Assembly (NCBI GenBank): GCA_036723975.1
Contig: DAIMGJ010000004.1
Location: 83,919-147,918 of the forward strand
Length of the DNA: 64,000 nt
Source of the DNA: JAILEN01 sp036723975
GTDB lineage: Bacteria; Bacillota; Clostridia; Lachnospirales; Lachnospiraceae
Direction: 5' to 3'
Positions 42,912-51,776 of this stretch are shown piece after piece. A model generated the notes under the pieces. It was not told the DNA's origin and did not search any database. It worked only from the letters and a program-made list of their open reading frames with translations. Every line of letters starts with the position of its first letter. Positions within the stretch are counted from its first letter, which is position 1. The translations under genes and the position numbers were made by a program.

Positions 42912-43277
42912 ATGGATGATATTGCAAGCATCGTCGAAGACAAAGTAGACGAGATTTTTGGAAAAGTAATTCAGGAGTACGTGGGAGAACATCCCATGAA
43001 AGCCTTGGATGAGGAGGTAAAGCAGGTTGCAAGACAAAGAGCCACCTCACAGCTGATGTTCGCCCTAAGCAGAGTTACATTTCCGGAGGGGGTTAACAAA
43101 AAGGATCGTTTTGATGAGTGGTATGACGATTCTGTTCGGCAGGAGGTCATGAATGCCTGTAAGCATTGCTTGGAGGATGAGATGAAAAAGCGTGCCGGCG
43201 CAGAGGGCGAGCAGCTCAGTGCCATTGATCGTTATCTGGCGAGGCATGGTATGGGCGTGGGAGCAAGAAAGGAATAA
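42912..43277 (+). CDS. Hypothetical helical protein
   Basis: A 121-residue charged, helical protein starting MDDIASIVEDKVDEIFGKVI. No membrane helix or motif recognised; one cysteine near residue 84. A GGGGG-like site (GAGGGGGATG) lies upstream. It lies in line with the zinc-ribbon gene and ahead of rubrerythrin and is probably expressed with one of them. The family is not recognised. Confidence 0.65.
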   Translation: MDDIASIVEDKVDEIFGKVIQEYVGEHPMKALDEEVKQVARQRATSQLMFALSRVTFPEGVNKKDRFDEWYDDSVRQEVMNACKHCLEDEMKKRAGAEGEQLSAIDRYLARHGMGVGARKE

Positions 43278-43335
43278 TCGATACAGAGGTGTCGTTATTT
43301 TGTAAATGCTATGTGACTGAAAGGAGAAGAGAGTT

Positions 43336-43878
43336 ATGGCAAAATGGGTATGTAGTGTATGCGGTTATGTACATGAAGGCGATGAGCCACCTGCAGAGTG
43401 TCCGGTATGCCATGTTCCTGCAGAAAAGTTTAAAAAGCAGGAAGGTGAAATGACATGGGCAGCAGAGCATGTGGTTGGAGTTGCAAAAGGAGCTCCGGAG
43501 GATATTATTAAGGATCTTCGCTCAAACTTTGAAGGAGAGTGCTCTGAAGTTGGTATGTATCTCGCAATGAGCCGTCAGGCATTCCGCGAGGGTTATCCGG
43601 AAATCGGAGATTACTATCACAGGGCAGCTTTGGAAGAAGCAGAGCATGCTGCTAAATTTGCGGAGCTTTTGGGAGAAGTGCTTACCGATTCCACAAAGAA
43701 AAACTTACAGATGCGTGTAGATGCGGAAAACGGCGCTACCGCAGGAAAGACAGATTTAGCAAAGCGTGCGAAAGCGCTTGATTTGGATGCGATTCATGAT
43801 ACTGTTCATGAGATGGCTCGCGACGAAGCTCGCCATGGAAAAGCATTCAAGGGCTTGCTTGACCGCTATTTTGGATAA
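43336..43878 (+). CDS. rbr: Reverse-type rubrerythrin (NADH peroxidase)
   Basis: A 180-residue protein with an N-terminal rubredoxin domain (CSVCGY, CPVCHVP, residues 6-29) followed by a ferritin-like di-iron domain (residues 50-180) with ligands in EGECSEVGMYL, EEAEHAAKF and EMARDEARHGKAF. This domain order is that of the reverse rubrerythrins of Clostridia, which reduce hydrogen peroxide and help anaerobes survive oxygen. AAGGAG precedes the ATG. Confidence 0.95.
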   Translation: MAKWVCSVCGYVHEGDEPPAECPVCHVPAEKFKKQEGEMTWAAEHVVGVAKGAPEDIIKDLRSNFEGECSEVGMYLAMSRQAFREGYPEIGDYYHRAALEEAEHAAKFAELLGEVLTDSTKKNLQMRVDAENGATAGKTDLAKRAKALDLDAIHDTVHEMARDEARHGKAFKGLLDRYFG

Positions 43879-43895
43879 TCATTATAACTAATATT

Positions 43896-43964
43896 AAAAA
43901 TCGTAGAATACTTTTTTGCCGAGCGCCAAGGAAGCGCTCTATGCAAAAAATATTCTACGATTTT
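43896..43964. terminator. Bidirectional terminator between rbr and the GNAT gene
   Basis: AAAAATCGTAGAATA pairs with TATTCTACGATTTTT, enclosing a second stem (GAGCGC with GCGCTC). There are T-runs on both strands. It directly touches the stop codon of the leftward GNAT gene. Confidence 0.92.
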
Positions 43965-44510
43965 TTATTTGAAGATATAAGAATATAAATAGTGGTCTTC
44001 CCACTTTCCGTTTAGAAAGACTTTGTCGCGGATCAATCCTTCGCGTTCAAAGTTTAGTTTTTCCAGCAGGCGGATGGAGGGATTGTTTGAAGGAAGGACG
44101 ATGGCTTCCACACGATGAAGGTGTAGTTCCTCGTCCATAATTTCAAGACCTTTAGAGATGGCCTCGCTCATGTAGCCTTTGCGGCGATAGCCCTTATCCA
44201 TTTTGTATCCTAAGGTTGCGGATTTGTAACAGGCCTGAGCGATATTTCGAAAACATAATGTCCCAACAATTTTAAAAGGGTTTTCTTTTTCAAACATATA
44301 GAGTCGAAGAAGGGAATTCTTTTTGTAATGCTCAAGTTCGAAGTCCAACATAAGCGCATGATGGTTTAAGTTGGTGGCATCCTCTTTTTTTAACGGTTCA
44401 TAGAGAGAGAACTCCTTGTAGTTTTCGGTATAGAAGTCCAGCACCATGCGAGCGTCGTATCGACTCAGTACTTTTAAATATAAATGCTCGGTTTCATAAG
44501 TGTGATTCAT
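43965..44510 (-). CDS. GNAT-family N-acetyltransferase (RimJ-like)
   Basis: A 181-residue acetyltransferase of the ribosomal-protein-alanine or RimJ/RimL type. The acetyl-CoA-binding region reads LGYKMDKGYRRKGYMSEAISKGLEIM, with VLPSNNPSIRLLEKLNFEREG downstream, as typical. The acceptor substrate is unknown. Its ATG overlaps the stop of the RNR activase gene (ATGA), so the two are coupled. Confidence 0.87.
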   Translation of the reverse strand: MNHTYETEHLYLKVLSRYDARMVLDFYTENYKEFSLYEPLKKEDATNLNHHALMLDFELEHYKKNSLLRLYMFEKENPFKIVGTLCFRNIAQACYKSATLGYKMDKGYRRKGYMSEAISKGLEIMDEELHLHRVEAIVLPSNNPSIRLLEKLNFEREGLIRDKVFLNGKWEDHYLYSYIFK

Positions 44511-45202
44511 ATATTAACTCCCCTGATTTCAACATGGTTTATATAGCTTAACAATATGCGTTGATATGAAAGCAGAGTTTCTTTGGTGGGTTCGGTAAGT
44601 GTTTTATCAAAGACGGCGTCGGATTGCTTAAAAGATTGTAAGTACAATGCTTTTGCACCTTTTATCCAGGCGCCGATATTTTTCATATCTTCCGGCGTAT
44701 GATATTCAGGAATCACCGTGGTACGAAATTCGTAGTCTACGTGGTTTTCCATCAAATAGTCAATGCTTTCTTGAATTTTATTTAAATCAACGGAATCCCA
44801 TCCGCAGGTGGTAGCATATTTTTCTTTTGTATTTTTTATATCCATTGCCACGTAGTCAATCAGCCCCATGGAAATAAGGGAAGCTATGACAGCAGGGTTT
44901 GTTCCGTTGGTGTCGACTTTAATCAGATATCCCAAGTCTTTAACTTTTTTGCAGAAGTCTTTTAAGTCTTTTTGTAAGGTACATTCTCCCCCGGTAATTA
45001 CAACGCCTTCCAAGGTGGAACGTCGTTTGCGTAAATGAGAAAACACTTCTTCTTCAGATATTTTGCCGTTTTTTGGGAGGGTAATCAATTCGCTGTTGTG
45101 ACAAAAGGGGCAATTCATGTTGCAACCTCCGGTAAAGATGATGGATGCAAGTTTTCCGGGATAATCCAAAAGCGTTGTTTTTTGCAAGCCAAAAATCTGC
45201 AT
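44507..45202 (-). CDS. nrdG: Anaerobic ribonucleotide reductase-activating protein
   Basis: A 231-residue radical SAM activase. The cluster motif CNMNCPFC uses cysteines 27, 31 and 34; TGGECTLQKDL is the SAM-binding GGE segment. Such proteins make the glycyl radical on anaerobic RNR (NrdD); no nrdD is within this window, so another glycyl-radical partner is possible. The start was set at MQIFGLQKTTLLDYPGK, with AAGGAA upstream. Confidence 0.85.
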   Translation of the reverse strand: MQIFGLQKTTLLDYPGKLASIIFTGGCNMNCPFCHNSELITLPKNGKISEEEVFSHLRKRRSTLEGVVITGGECTLQKDLKDFCKKVKDLGYLIKVDTNGTNPAVIASLISMGLIDYVAMDIKNTKEKYATTCGWDSVDLNKIQESIDYLMENHVDYEFRTTVIPEYHTPEDMKNIGAWIKGAKALYLQSFKQSDAVFDKTLTEPTKETLLSYQRILLSYINHVEIRGVNI

Positions 45203-45324
45203 GATATGTTCCTTTCCCAAAGAAAAAATGGTAAGATACCCATAAATGATTATATTACTCCGACAGGAAAAAGTCGAATTCTTAAGGGTTGGACGAATCG
45301 GAGAAGTCGAAAGGGGTTAAAACT

Positions 45325-45876
45325 ATGGGTTTTATGGATAATCTGGCAGAAAAAAAAGAAATCAAAACCAACGAAAAATATATGAGAATGGCATTGGCTG
45401 AGGCAAAGAAAGCAGCTGCCGCAAATGAGGTGCCCATCGGATGCGTGATTGTGCGAAACGGCAGGGTGATTGCAAAGGATCATAACCGCAGAAACAAGGA
45501 TAAATCCGTATTATCACATGCAGAGCTTTTGTGTATTTCCGAGGCATGCAGAAAGACAAAGGATTGGCGTTTGGAAGATTGTACTATGTACATTACGCTG
45601 GAGCCATGCCAGATGTGCGCCGGAGCCATTGTTCAGGCAAGAATCCCACATGTTATCATCGGCTCAATGAATCCGAAAGCAGGATGTGCCGGAAGCGTTA
45701 TCAATCTTTTACAGATGCAGGAGTTTAATCATCAGGTAGAGATTACCTCCGGCGTATTGGTAGAGGAATGCTCAGAATTATTGTCTTCCTTCTTTGCAGG
45801 ACTTCGTGAGGAGAAAAGACAGTTCCGCGCGGAAGCAGAAGCGGAAGCCGGAGTAAAGCTCCCAGAGGAAGATTAA
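45325..45876 (+). CDS. tadA: tRNA-specific adenosine deaminase
   Basis: A 183-residue zinc deaminase that makes inosine at position 34 of tRNA-Arg(ACG). The cytidine-deaminase-type motifs are present: HAELLCISEAC with the catalytic glutamate, and PCQMCAGAI for zinc. The start is uncertain: the ATG of MGFMDNL with AAAGGGG upstream was chosen; an in-frame TTG 12 codons earlier and ATGs further in are possible. The downstream esterase starts 1 base after the stop. Confidence 0.93.
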   Translation: MGFMDNLAEKKEIKTNEKYMRMALAEAKKAAAANEVPIGCVIVRNGRVIAKDHNRRNKDKSVLSHAELLCISEACRKTKDWRLEDCTMYITLEPCQMCAGAIVQARIPHVIIGSMNPKAGCAGSVINLLQMQEFNHQVEITSGVLVEECSELLSSFFAGLREEKRQFRAEAEAEAGVKLPEED

Positions 45877-45877
45877 T

Positions 45878-47677
45878 ATGATAAAAGGGAAAAGTGGTAT
45901 GGGATTTACGATTGGATTAATTATAGTTGCCTTCCTGTTTTTTGTTGTGTTGGAACTGTCGCGAAACACGGTTATCGGATGGGTGTTGACAGCAGTTTTG
46001 TTTTGTGGATATTTCTTATTGCACAAGAACATTCTTGTGGATAAAGCTTGGTGGATTCGCCTGATTTCGTGGATAGGTGTATTTGTTCTTTGCTTTGTGA
46101 TTTACAAAGTCAGCTTTCCACCCTATAAGCAGGTGCCGGCAGTTACGGTCAAGAACCCGAAGTCCACAGAAGTGAAGCATATCGTACAGGGTGATTTGAC
46201 CGGTGTTTACAATGCGGATGAATCGGTGGAGGTTTATACCGGTATTCCTTTTGCCAAACCTCCGGTGGGAGACCTTCGGTTTAAGGAGCCGGTTCCGGCA
46301 GGACCGTGGGAAGGAACCTTGGTATGCGATCATTTTGCTCCCATGTCCATGCAGACAGAGAATCATCCGATTTGGAACAGTCTGGTGAATGGGATTTTTT
46401 ATAATAACTGGAATCTGTTCAATCCAAATGACAACTATCGCGAGGCTATGAGCGAGGATTCCCTATACTTAAACGTTTGGAAGCCGGCAGGAGAGGTAAA
46501 GGATTGTCCGGTTATCGTTTATATTCATGGCGGATCTTTACAGACCGGTCAGCCTTCTTATGACCAGTATCGTGGCGAGGAGTACGCAAAGCGAGGCATC
46601 GTTTTTGTATCTATGGGCTATCGATTAAATATTTTCGGATATTATGCGGATGAAGCCTTGGCGAGTGAGTCCGAGCATCATACCACAGGAAACTATGGAA
46701 CCCTAGATCAGATTGAAGCTTTAAAGTGGGTTAATAAAAACATTGCAGACTTTGGCGGAGATGTATCAAACATCACCCTTGCAGGGGAAAGTGCGGGCGC
46801 ATCTTCCGTAAATGCACTTTGTGTTTCACCTTTGGCAAAGGGTTTGTTTAAACGTGTGGTTGCTGAGTCCAGTGGAATTGTAGCCCACACACCGTATCAT
46901 ACTTTCCGAGATTATAATGATGCACTTGCTATGAAAAAAGACGCATGGAAAACTCTTGGTGTTTCTTCGGTGGAAGAGATGCGTGCCCTGGATGCCAAAG
47001 AACTTGTAAAGGCAGCAGGACAGTACAATTCCATGACGGTGGATGGGTATGTGATTACCGAGCAACCGTATCTTACCTATGAAAAAGGAGAGAATAACGA
47101 GGAGGCGCTGCTAAACGGGTTTAATGCCCACGAAGCGGATGTGTTTACTATTTTGGGTACAAAGGTAACGCCGGAAAACTACGTGGATGTGTTACGCGAT
47201 TCCTTCGGTGATCAGGCGGAAGCTATTGCGGAGCTTTATCCGGTTAACGGTAAGGATGCAAAGACTTCGTATAACGCGGTGATGTCGGGAGCGTGGTTTG
47301 CGTACAGCCATCACGTGTGGTCGCGATATATGGCCTCTCAGGGAAAGCCGGTATATGAGTATTGCTTTACCAAAGAAAACAAAGGACTTTCCACCAATCA
47401 TGCCGGAGAGTTGCCGTATTTTTACGGTTGTTTGGATACACAGCCTCAGAACTATACAAAGTCGGATTACGAATTGTCCGAGACCATTGTTTCTTATATT
47501 GAAAACTTTGCAAAGACCGGAAATCCCAACGGAGTGGGACTACCGGAGTGGCCCACATATTCCGAGCATCCGAACAGTGTGCTGGAACTGGGCGAGACCA
47601 TGGAAATGATGAAAGATCCGTATCTTGATTTATATCAATGCCTCGACAAAGCACAGGGGTATGATGGTCCACAGTAA
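45878..47677 (+). CDS. Membrane-anchored type B carboxylesterase
   Basis: A 599-residue protein. The first 85 residues hold three hydrophobic helices (GFTIGLIIVAFLFFVVL, WVLTAVLFCGYFLL, LISWIGVFVLCFVIYKV). The rest is an alpha/beta-hydrolase of the para-nitrobenzyl esterase type: GIPFAKPPVG, SEDSLYLNVWKP, IHGGSL (oxyanion), the nucleophile elbow GESAGAS and the late TNHAGELPY with the catalytic histidine. The catalytic part probably faces outside. Substrate unknown; it follows tadA by 1 base. Confidence 0.9.
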   Translation: MIKGKSGMGFTIGLIIVAFLFFVVLELSRNTVIGWVLTAVLFCGYFLLHKNILVDKAWWIRLISWIGVFVLCFVIYKVSFPPYKQVPAVTVKNPKSTEVKHIVQGDLTGVYNADESVEVYTGIPFAKPPVGDLRFKEPVPAGPWEGTLVCDHFAPMSMQTENHPIWNSLVNGIFYNNWNLFNPNDNYREAMSEDSLYLNVWKPAGEVKDCPVIVYIHGGSLQTGQPSYDQYRGEEYAKRGIVFVSMGYRLNIFGYYADEALASESEHHTTGNYGTLDQIEALKWVNKNIADFGGDVSNITLAGESAGASSVNALCVSPLAKGLFKRVVAESSGIVAHTPYHTFRDYNDALAMKKDAWKTLGVSSVEEMRALDAKELVKAAGQYNSMTVDGYVITEQPYLTYEKGENNEEALLNGFNAHEADVFTILGTKVTPENYVDVLRDSFGDQAEAIAELYPVNGKDAKTSYNAVMSGAWFAYSHHVWSRYMASQGKPVYEYCFTKENKGLSTNHAGELPYFYGCLDTQPQNYTKSDYELSETIVSYIENFAKTGNPNGVGLPEWPTYSEHPNSVLELGETMEMMKDPYLDLYQCLDKAQGYDGPQ

Positions 47678-47689
47678 TGGGAATTTAAA

Positions 47690-47718
47690 TTGACATAACT
47701 TTGGGAAAACTATAAAAT
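47690..47718 (+). promoter_or_regulatory. Promoter of the SRP RNA gene
   Basis: TTGACA (47690-47695), 17 bases, TAAAAT (47713-47718), 7 bases before the RNA start. Confidence 0.85.
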
Positions 47719-47724
47719 GAATAG

Positions 47725-47940
47725 ACCGAGCATTTCTTGCCGGGGATTTAATGAGGTCGGTGCTGCCCGAGATAAGTGGCGTTGAAGTCCGGGTCTTACG
47801 CGATGGGAACTTGCGAACCGTGTCAGGTCAGGAATGAAGCAGCACTAAGCAGGATCTCTCATGTGCCGTGAGGGTGCCTGGACCGAGTTAACTGTTTCGG
47901 TTACGGCCGGCCTGTCGATCCCCGGCAAGGTGCTTGGTTT
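47725..47940 (+). ncRNA. ffs: Signal recognition particle RNA (large, with Alu domain)
   Basis: About 215 nt. The ends pair as ACCGAGCA..TTGCCGGGGAT with ATCCCCGGCAA..TGCTTGGT. The conserved helix 8 that binds Ffh is unmistakable: GTCAGGTCAGGAATGAAGCAGCAC. The 5' part (GGTCGGTGCTGCC) fits the Alu domain of the long Firmicute form. The RNA ends in a T-run (47938-47944) that works as terminator; the following gene starts 15 bases later and would depend on read-through. Confidence 0.93.
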
Positions 47941-47958
47941 TTTTATGGAGAAAAAGAA

Positions 47959-48771
47959 ATGCTGATTGCCAATTTATTTATCAAGTTTATCATTTTCAGT
48001 TTCATGGGTTGGGTTTACGAATGTATCTATTGTGCTGTGAAAACCGGACACTGGGACAACCGCGGATTTTTGATTGGTCCGATTTGTCCGATCTACGGAT
48101 TTGGCGCAACCGGTGCAATGCTTGTTTTTAACGAACTACCGATTTTTAGCGGAGCAGATACCCCGTTTTGGAAAATCTTTTTTGTATGCGCTTTGGGAAG
48201 TGCGATACTGGAATACAGTATTTCTTATATTCTGGAAAAGGTTTTTCATGCCATGTGGTGGGATTATTCCGATATGCCCTTAAATATCAAAGGACGTATT
48301 TGCTTACCTGCAACCACCGGATTCGGAGTTGCGGGAGTTATTATTGTAAAACTGTTTTTCCCATGGTTTTTGGATAAATTTACAAGATTGGAAGCACATC
48401 CCTATATTAGCGAGTTAACGGGAATGGCTTTCGCTTTTGTGCTGGGAATGGATTTGGCGCTTTCCATTGCAGCCATCACCCAGTTGCTTTCTTATTTGGA
48501 CGATGTACAGGTGAAGTTTGACGAAAAGATGGAAGCGTCTGTAGAGGCAGTTTATGCAACTCCGGCGGCCATAAAGGAGAAAGTTTCTGAAGTGCCGACA
48601 ACATTGAAAGAAAAAGTCTCTGAGGTACCGAGCGTTATTATGGAAAAGGCAAAGGGCTTAAACTGGCGCCAGCGTTATCACTTGCGCAGCATTAAAACCT
48701 TTAAGGTAAACGGAAAGTCCGGATTATTTGAAAAATTGAGAAAAGAGATAAAAAATGACCATGTTGTATAA
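47959..48771 (+). CDS. CmpB-type putative ABC-transporter membrane protein
   Basis: A 270-residue protein. About six hydrophobic helices (residues 1-180) with FSFMGWVYECIYCAVKTGHWDNRGFLIGP match the CmpB family, a membrane protein family named as putative ABC transporter type IV but of unproven function. The tail carries an EKVSEVP repeat (two copies) and a basic end. A GGAG site precedes the ATG. Its end overlaps the start of the HD-domain gene. Confidence 0.8.
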   Translation: MLIANLFIKFIIFSFMGWVYECIYCAVKTGHWDNRGFLIGPICPIYGFGATGAMLVFNELPIFSGADTPFWKIFFVCALGSAILEYSISYILEKVFHAMWWDYSDMPLNIKGRICLPATTGFGVAGVIIVKLFFPWFLDKFTRLEAHPYISELTGMAFAFVLGMDLALSIAAITQLLSYLDDVQVKFDEKMEASVEAVYATPAAIKEKVSEVPTTLKEKVSEVPSVIMEKAKGLNWRQRYHLRSIKTFKVNGKSGLFEKLRKEIKNDHVV

Positions 48772-49231
48772 TGGGGAGTTTGAAGAATTAATTCGCGAAC
48801 TTGCGGAGGATCCCCGATGTCAAAAAATGAAAGAATATGTACAGCACAGTGATGTTTCAACCTTTGACCACTGTATGGATGTGGCGAGAAAAAGTTTCTT
48901 CTTCGTGAAAAAAATGCATCTTACGGTGGATGAAAAGGCTTTGGTCGTAGGTGCATTTTTACATGATTATTATTTGTATGACTGGCATGATTACGGAGAT
49001 AAACTACACGGATATCATCATGCCGACCGGGCGCTTCGCAATGCGCTTAGGGATTTTAAAATCGGAGAGACGGAGCAGAGTATTATAAAATGCCATATGT
49101 GGCCCTTAAATCTGACCCGGGTGCCGGGAACAAAAGAAGCATTAGTTGTTTGTATTGTGGATAAATGGGTTTCCGCAAAGGAGACATTAAACAGACCGAA
49201 AAAGAAAACGGAGGAAAAAGTTCATGTATAA
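48755..49231 (+). CDS. HD-domain phosphohydrolase
   Basis: A 158-residue metal phosphohydrolase. The HD motif is visible as GAFLHDYYLYDW, with an earlier histidine in DHCMDVAR and later HHADRAL and KCHMWPL, the usual order of HD ligands. Substrate unknown, possibly a nucleotide. It overlaps both neighbours (CmpB protein upstream, hydG downstream by 8 bases), so the three are translated as one unit. A start at the second ATG two codons later is equally possible. Confidence 0.87.
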   Translation: MTMLYNGEFEELIRELAEDPRCQKMKEYVQHSDVSTFDHCMDVARKSFFFVKKMHLTVDEKALVVGAFLHDYYLYDWHDYGDKLHGYHHADRALRNALRDFKIGETEQSIIKCHMWPLNLTRVPGTKEALVVCIVDKWVSAKETLNRPKKKTEEKVHV

Positions 49232-50645
49232 TGTTAAATCACCGAAAGCAGAAGAGTTTATCAGTGATGAGGAGATTAGGGAATCACTTGAATTTGCGGA
49301 AAAAAACAAATCCAATGTTGCCTTGATTGATGAGATTTTAAACAAGGCGAGAAAAATGAAGGGAGTATCTCACAGAGAGGCTCTTGTTTTGCTGGATTGC
49401 GATATTCCGGAAAAAAATGAAGAAATCTATCAGTTGGCGCGAGACATTAAAAACGAATTCTACGGAAACAGAATCGTTATGTTTGCGCCTCTTTATTTAT
49501 CCAATTATTGTATTAATGGATGCGAGTATTGTCCTTATCATGCAAAAAATAAGCACATTCGTCGTGTCAAGCTTTCACAGGAAGAAATAAGAAAAGAAGT
49601 CATTGCCTTACAGGATATGGGACATAAAAGACTGGCATTAGAGTGCGGAGAGGATCCGGTTCACAACCCCATCGAGTATGTGCTTGACAGTATCAAAACG
49701 ATTTACGGAATTCATCACAAAAACGGTGACATTCGCCGTGTAAACGTAAACATTGCTGCAACCACCGAAGAGGAATACCGTATGTTAAAAGAAGCAGGAA
49801 TCGGTACCTATATTTTGTTTCAGGAAACCTACGATAAGGTGCAGTATGAAAAGCTACATCCAACCGGACCAAAGCATGATTATGCATGGCATACGGAAGC
49901 AATGGATCGCGCAATGTTAGGCGGCGGAATCGATGACGTGGGACTTGGCGTTTTGTTTGGATTGAATAATTATCGTTATGACTTTACCGGAATCATCATG
50001 CATGCAGAGCATTTGGAGGCCTACACCGGTGTGGGTCCCCATACCATTTCCGTACCCCGTGTACGTCCGGCGGATGATATTGATCCGGATGTGTTTGATA
50101 ACGGTCTTTCTGATGATTTGTTTGCAAAGATTGTGGCATGTATTCGAATTGCGGTTCCTTACACCGGTATGATTGTTTCCACAAGAGAAAGTGTGGTTTC
50201 CAGAAAGCGGGTATTGGAGCTTGGTATTTCCCAGATTTCCGGCGGAAGCAAAACATCCGTAGGTGGCTACGCAGAGCCGGAACCGGAGGAAGAAAACTCT
50301 GCGCAGTTTGATGTGATTGATAATCGTACCTTGGATGAGGTGGTACGCTGGTTGATGGAATTAGAGTATGTTCCTTCCTTCTGTACTGCATGCTATCGTG
50401 CGGGAAGAACCGGGGACCGTTTCATGGAGCTGTTAAAGAGCAAGCAGATTGTTAACTGTTGTCATCCGAATGCGCTTATGACATTGAAGGAATACTTGAT
50501 GGATTATGCGTCTGAGGATACAAAGCGAATCGGCGAGGCATTGATTTCAAAGGAATTAAATGTCATTACCAATCCGAATGTAAAAGAGCAGTGTGCAAAG
50601 TACTTAAATGAAATTGCAAACGGAAAACGCGATTTCAGATTCTAG
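49224..50645 (+). CDS. hydG: [FeFe]-hydrogenase maturase HydG (radical SAM tyrosine lyase)
   Basis: A 473-residue radical SAM enzyme that splits tyrosine to give CO and CN for the H-cluster. The radical SAM motif CINGCEYC uses cysteines 96, 100 and 103. The C-terminal auxiliary cluster site CTAC followed by CC (cysteines 387, 390 and 413) separates HydG from ThiH. The length is normal. hydF follows after 8 bases; hydE is not in this window, and neither is the hydrogenase itself. Confidence 0.96.
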   Translation: MYNVKSPKAEEFISDEEIRESLEFAEKNKSNVALIDEILNKARKMKGVSHREALVLLDCDIPEKNEEIYQLARDIKNEFYGNRIVMFAPLYLSNYCINGCEYCPYHAKNKHIRRVKLSQEEIRKEVIALQDMGHKRLALECGEDPVHNPIEYVLDSIKTIYGIHHKNGDIRRVNVNIAATTEEEYRMLKEAGIGTYILFQETYDKVQYEKLHPTGPKHDYAWHTEAMDRAMLGGGIDDVGLGVLFGLNNYRYDFTGIIMHAEHLEAYTGVGPHTISVPRVRPADDIDPDVFDNGLSDDLFAKIVACIRIAVPYTGMIVSTRESVVSRKRVLELGISQISGGSKTSVGGYAEPEPEEENSAQFDVIDNRTLDEVVRWLMELEYVPSFCTACYRAGRTGDRFMELLKSKQIVNCCHPNALMTLKEYLMDYASEDTKRIGEALISKELNVITNPNVKEQCAKYLNEIANGKRDFRF

Positions 50646-50653
50646 GAGAAACT

Positions 50654-51769
50654 ATGGGACTAAATGATACACCTTCTTCCGAACGCATTCAAATCGGAAT
50701 CTTCGGTCGCAGAAATGCCGGAAAATCCACATTGTTTAATCTCCTTGTGGGGGAAGATCTGGCAGTGGTTTCCGACACGTTAGGAACTACCACGGATCCT
50801 GTGAAAAAAGCCATGGAGCTTCTGCCCCTTGGTCCGGTGTTATTTATCGATACGCCGGGACTTGATGATGAGGGGGAGTTGGGCGAAAAGCGGATTACCA
50901 AGGCAAAACAGATTCTTCGAAAAATCGATATGGCGGTTCTGGTAAAAAGCGAGAATGTGCCGGATGAATTTGAGACAGATTTTTTGGAAGAAATCAAAAA
51001 GCGAGGAATCTCTTTCGTGGAAGTGACGGCAAGGGAAGAGTGGAATCGGGAAGCGATTCTGGATACTATTATACAGGCATATGAACTTCCAAAGGAACGC
51101 CCCTTGGTCCGGGATTTGATTGATGAAAACGATCGTGTGGTTTTGGTTATACCGATCGATAAGTCGGCTCCGAAGGGCCGCCTGATTTTGCCACAGCAGC
51201 AAGTGATTCGAGATATTCTGGATGCCGGCGGAATTCCGGTGATTTGTCGAGACTCGGAATTGTCGGAGGTGTTAAAGGATACGGCGTATCCACCGAAAAT
51301 GGTAATCTGTGATTCTCAGGTGTTTGAGACGGTTAATCGTCTCGTTCCAAAAGCAATTCCCCTTACTTCTTTTTCCATTTTAATGGCTAGGTATAAGGGT
51401 GATTTGAAGACACAGATTGCAGGTGCGGAGGCTCTTGAAAATCTGAAGGAGGGCGCAAGGATTTTGATTTCCGAAGGATGCTCTCACAAGCGACAATGCA
51501 AAGATATCGGAACGGTTAAGATTCCGGGATGGATAAAGAGGTATACGGGAAAGGAGTTTTCCTATGAGTTTACCTCCGGAGGGGAATACCCCGAGGAGTT
51601 ATCCAAGTATGAATTGATCATTCATTGCGGAGGATGTATGCTCCCTGCGCGGGAGATGAATTATCGTATTGAAACCGCGAAGGAACAAAGAATTCCGATT
51701 ACCAATTACGGAGTGTTGATTGCGTACCTGCACGGTATTTTGGATCGTGCCGGGGAACTTTTTAAGTGA
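50654..51769 (+). CDS. hydF: [FeFe]-hydrogenase maturation GTPase HydF
   Basis: A 371-residue scaffold protein for H-cluster assembly. The N-terminal GTPase domain has P-loop GRRNAGKST, TTTDPV and DTPGLDDEG. The C-terminal cluster-binding domain shows the HydF ligand pattern ISEGCSHKRQCKDIG and HCGGCMLPAREM. It is slightly shorter than the common 400 residues. It receives the product of HydE/HydG and delivers it to the hydrogenase. Confidence 0.95.
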   Translation: MGLNDTPSSERIQIGIFGRRNAGKSTLFNLLVGEDLAVVSDTLGTTTDPVKKAMELLPLGPVLFIDTPGLDDEGELGEKRITKAKQILRKIDMAVLVKSENVPDEFETDFLEEIKKRGISFVEVTAREEWNREAILDTIIQAYELPKERPLVRDLIDENDRVVLVIPIDKSAPKGRLILPQQQVIRDILDAGGIPVICRDSELSEVLKDTAYPPKMVICDSQVFETVNRLVPKAIPLTSFSILMARYKGDLKTQIAGAEALENLKEGARILISEGCSHKRQCKDIGTVKIPGWIKRYTGKEFSYEFTSGGEYPEELSKYELIIHCGGCMLPAREMNYRIETAKEQRIPITNYGVLIAYLHGILDRAGELFK

Positions 51770-51776
51770 GGAAGAT

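Noticed and set aside
47725..47940. 6S RNA or tmRNA
   Set aside because: The GTCAGGTCAGGAATGAAGCAGC core and pairing ends identify SRP RNA; no tag reading frame or open-complex bubble.
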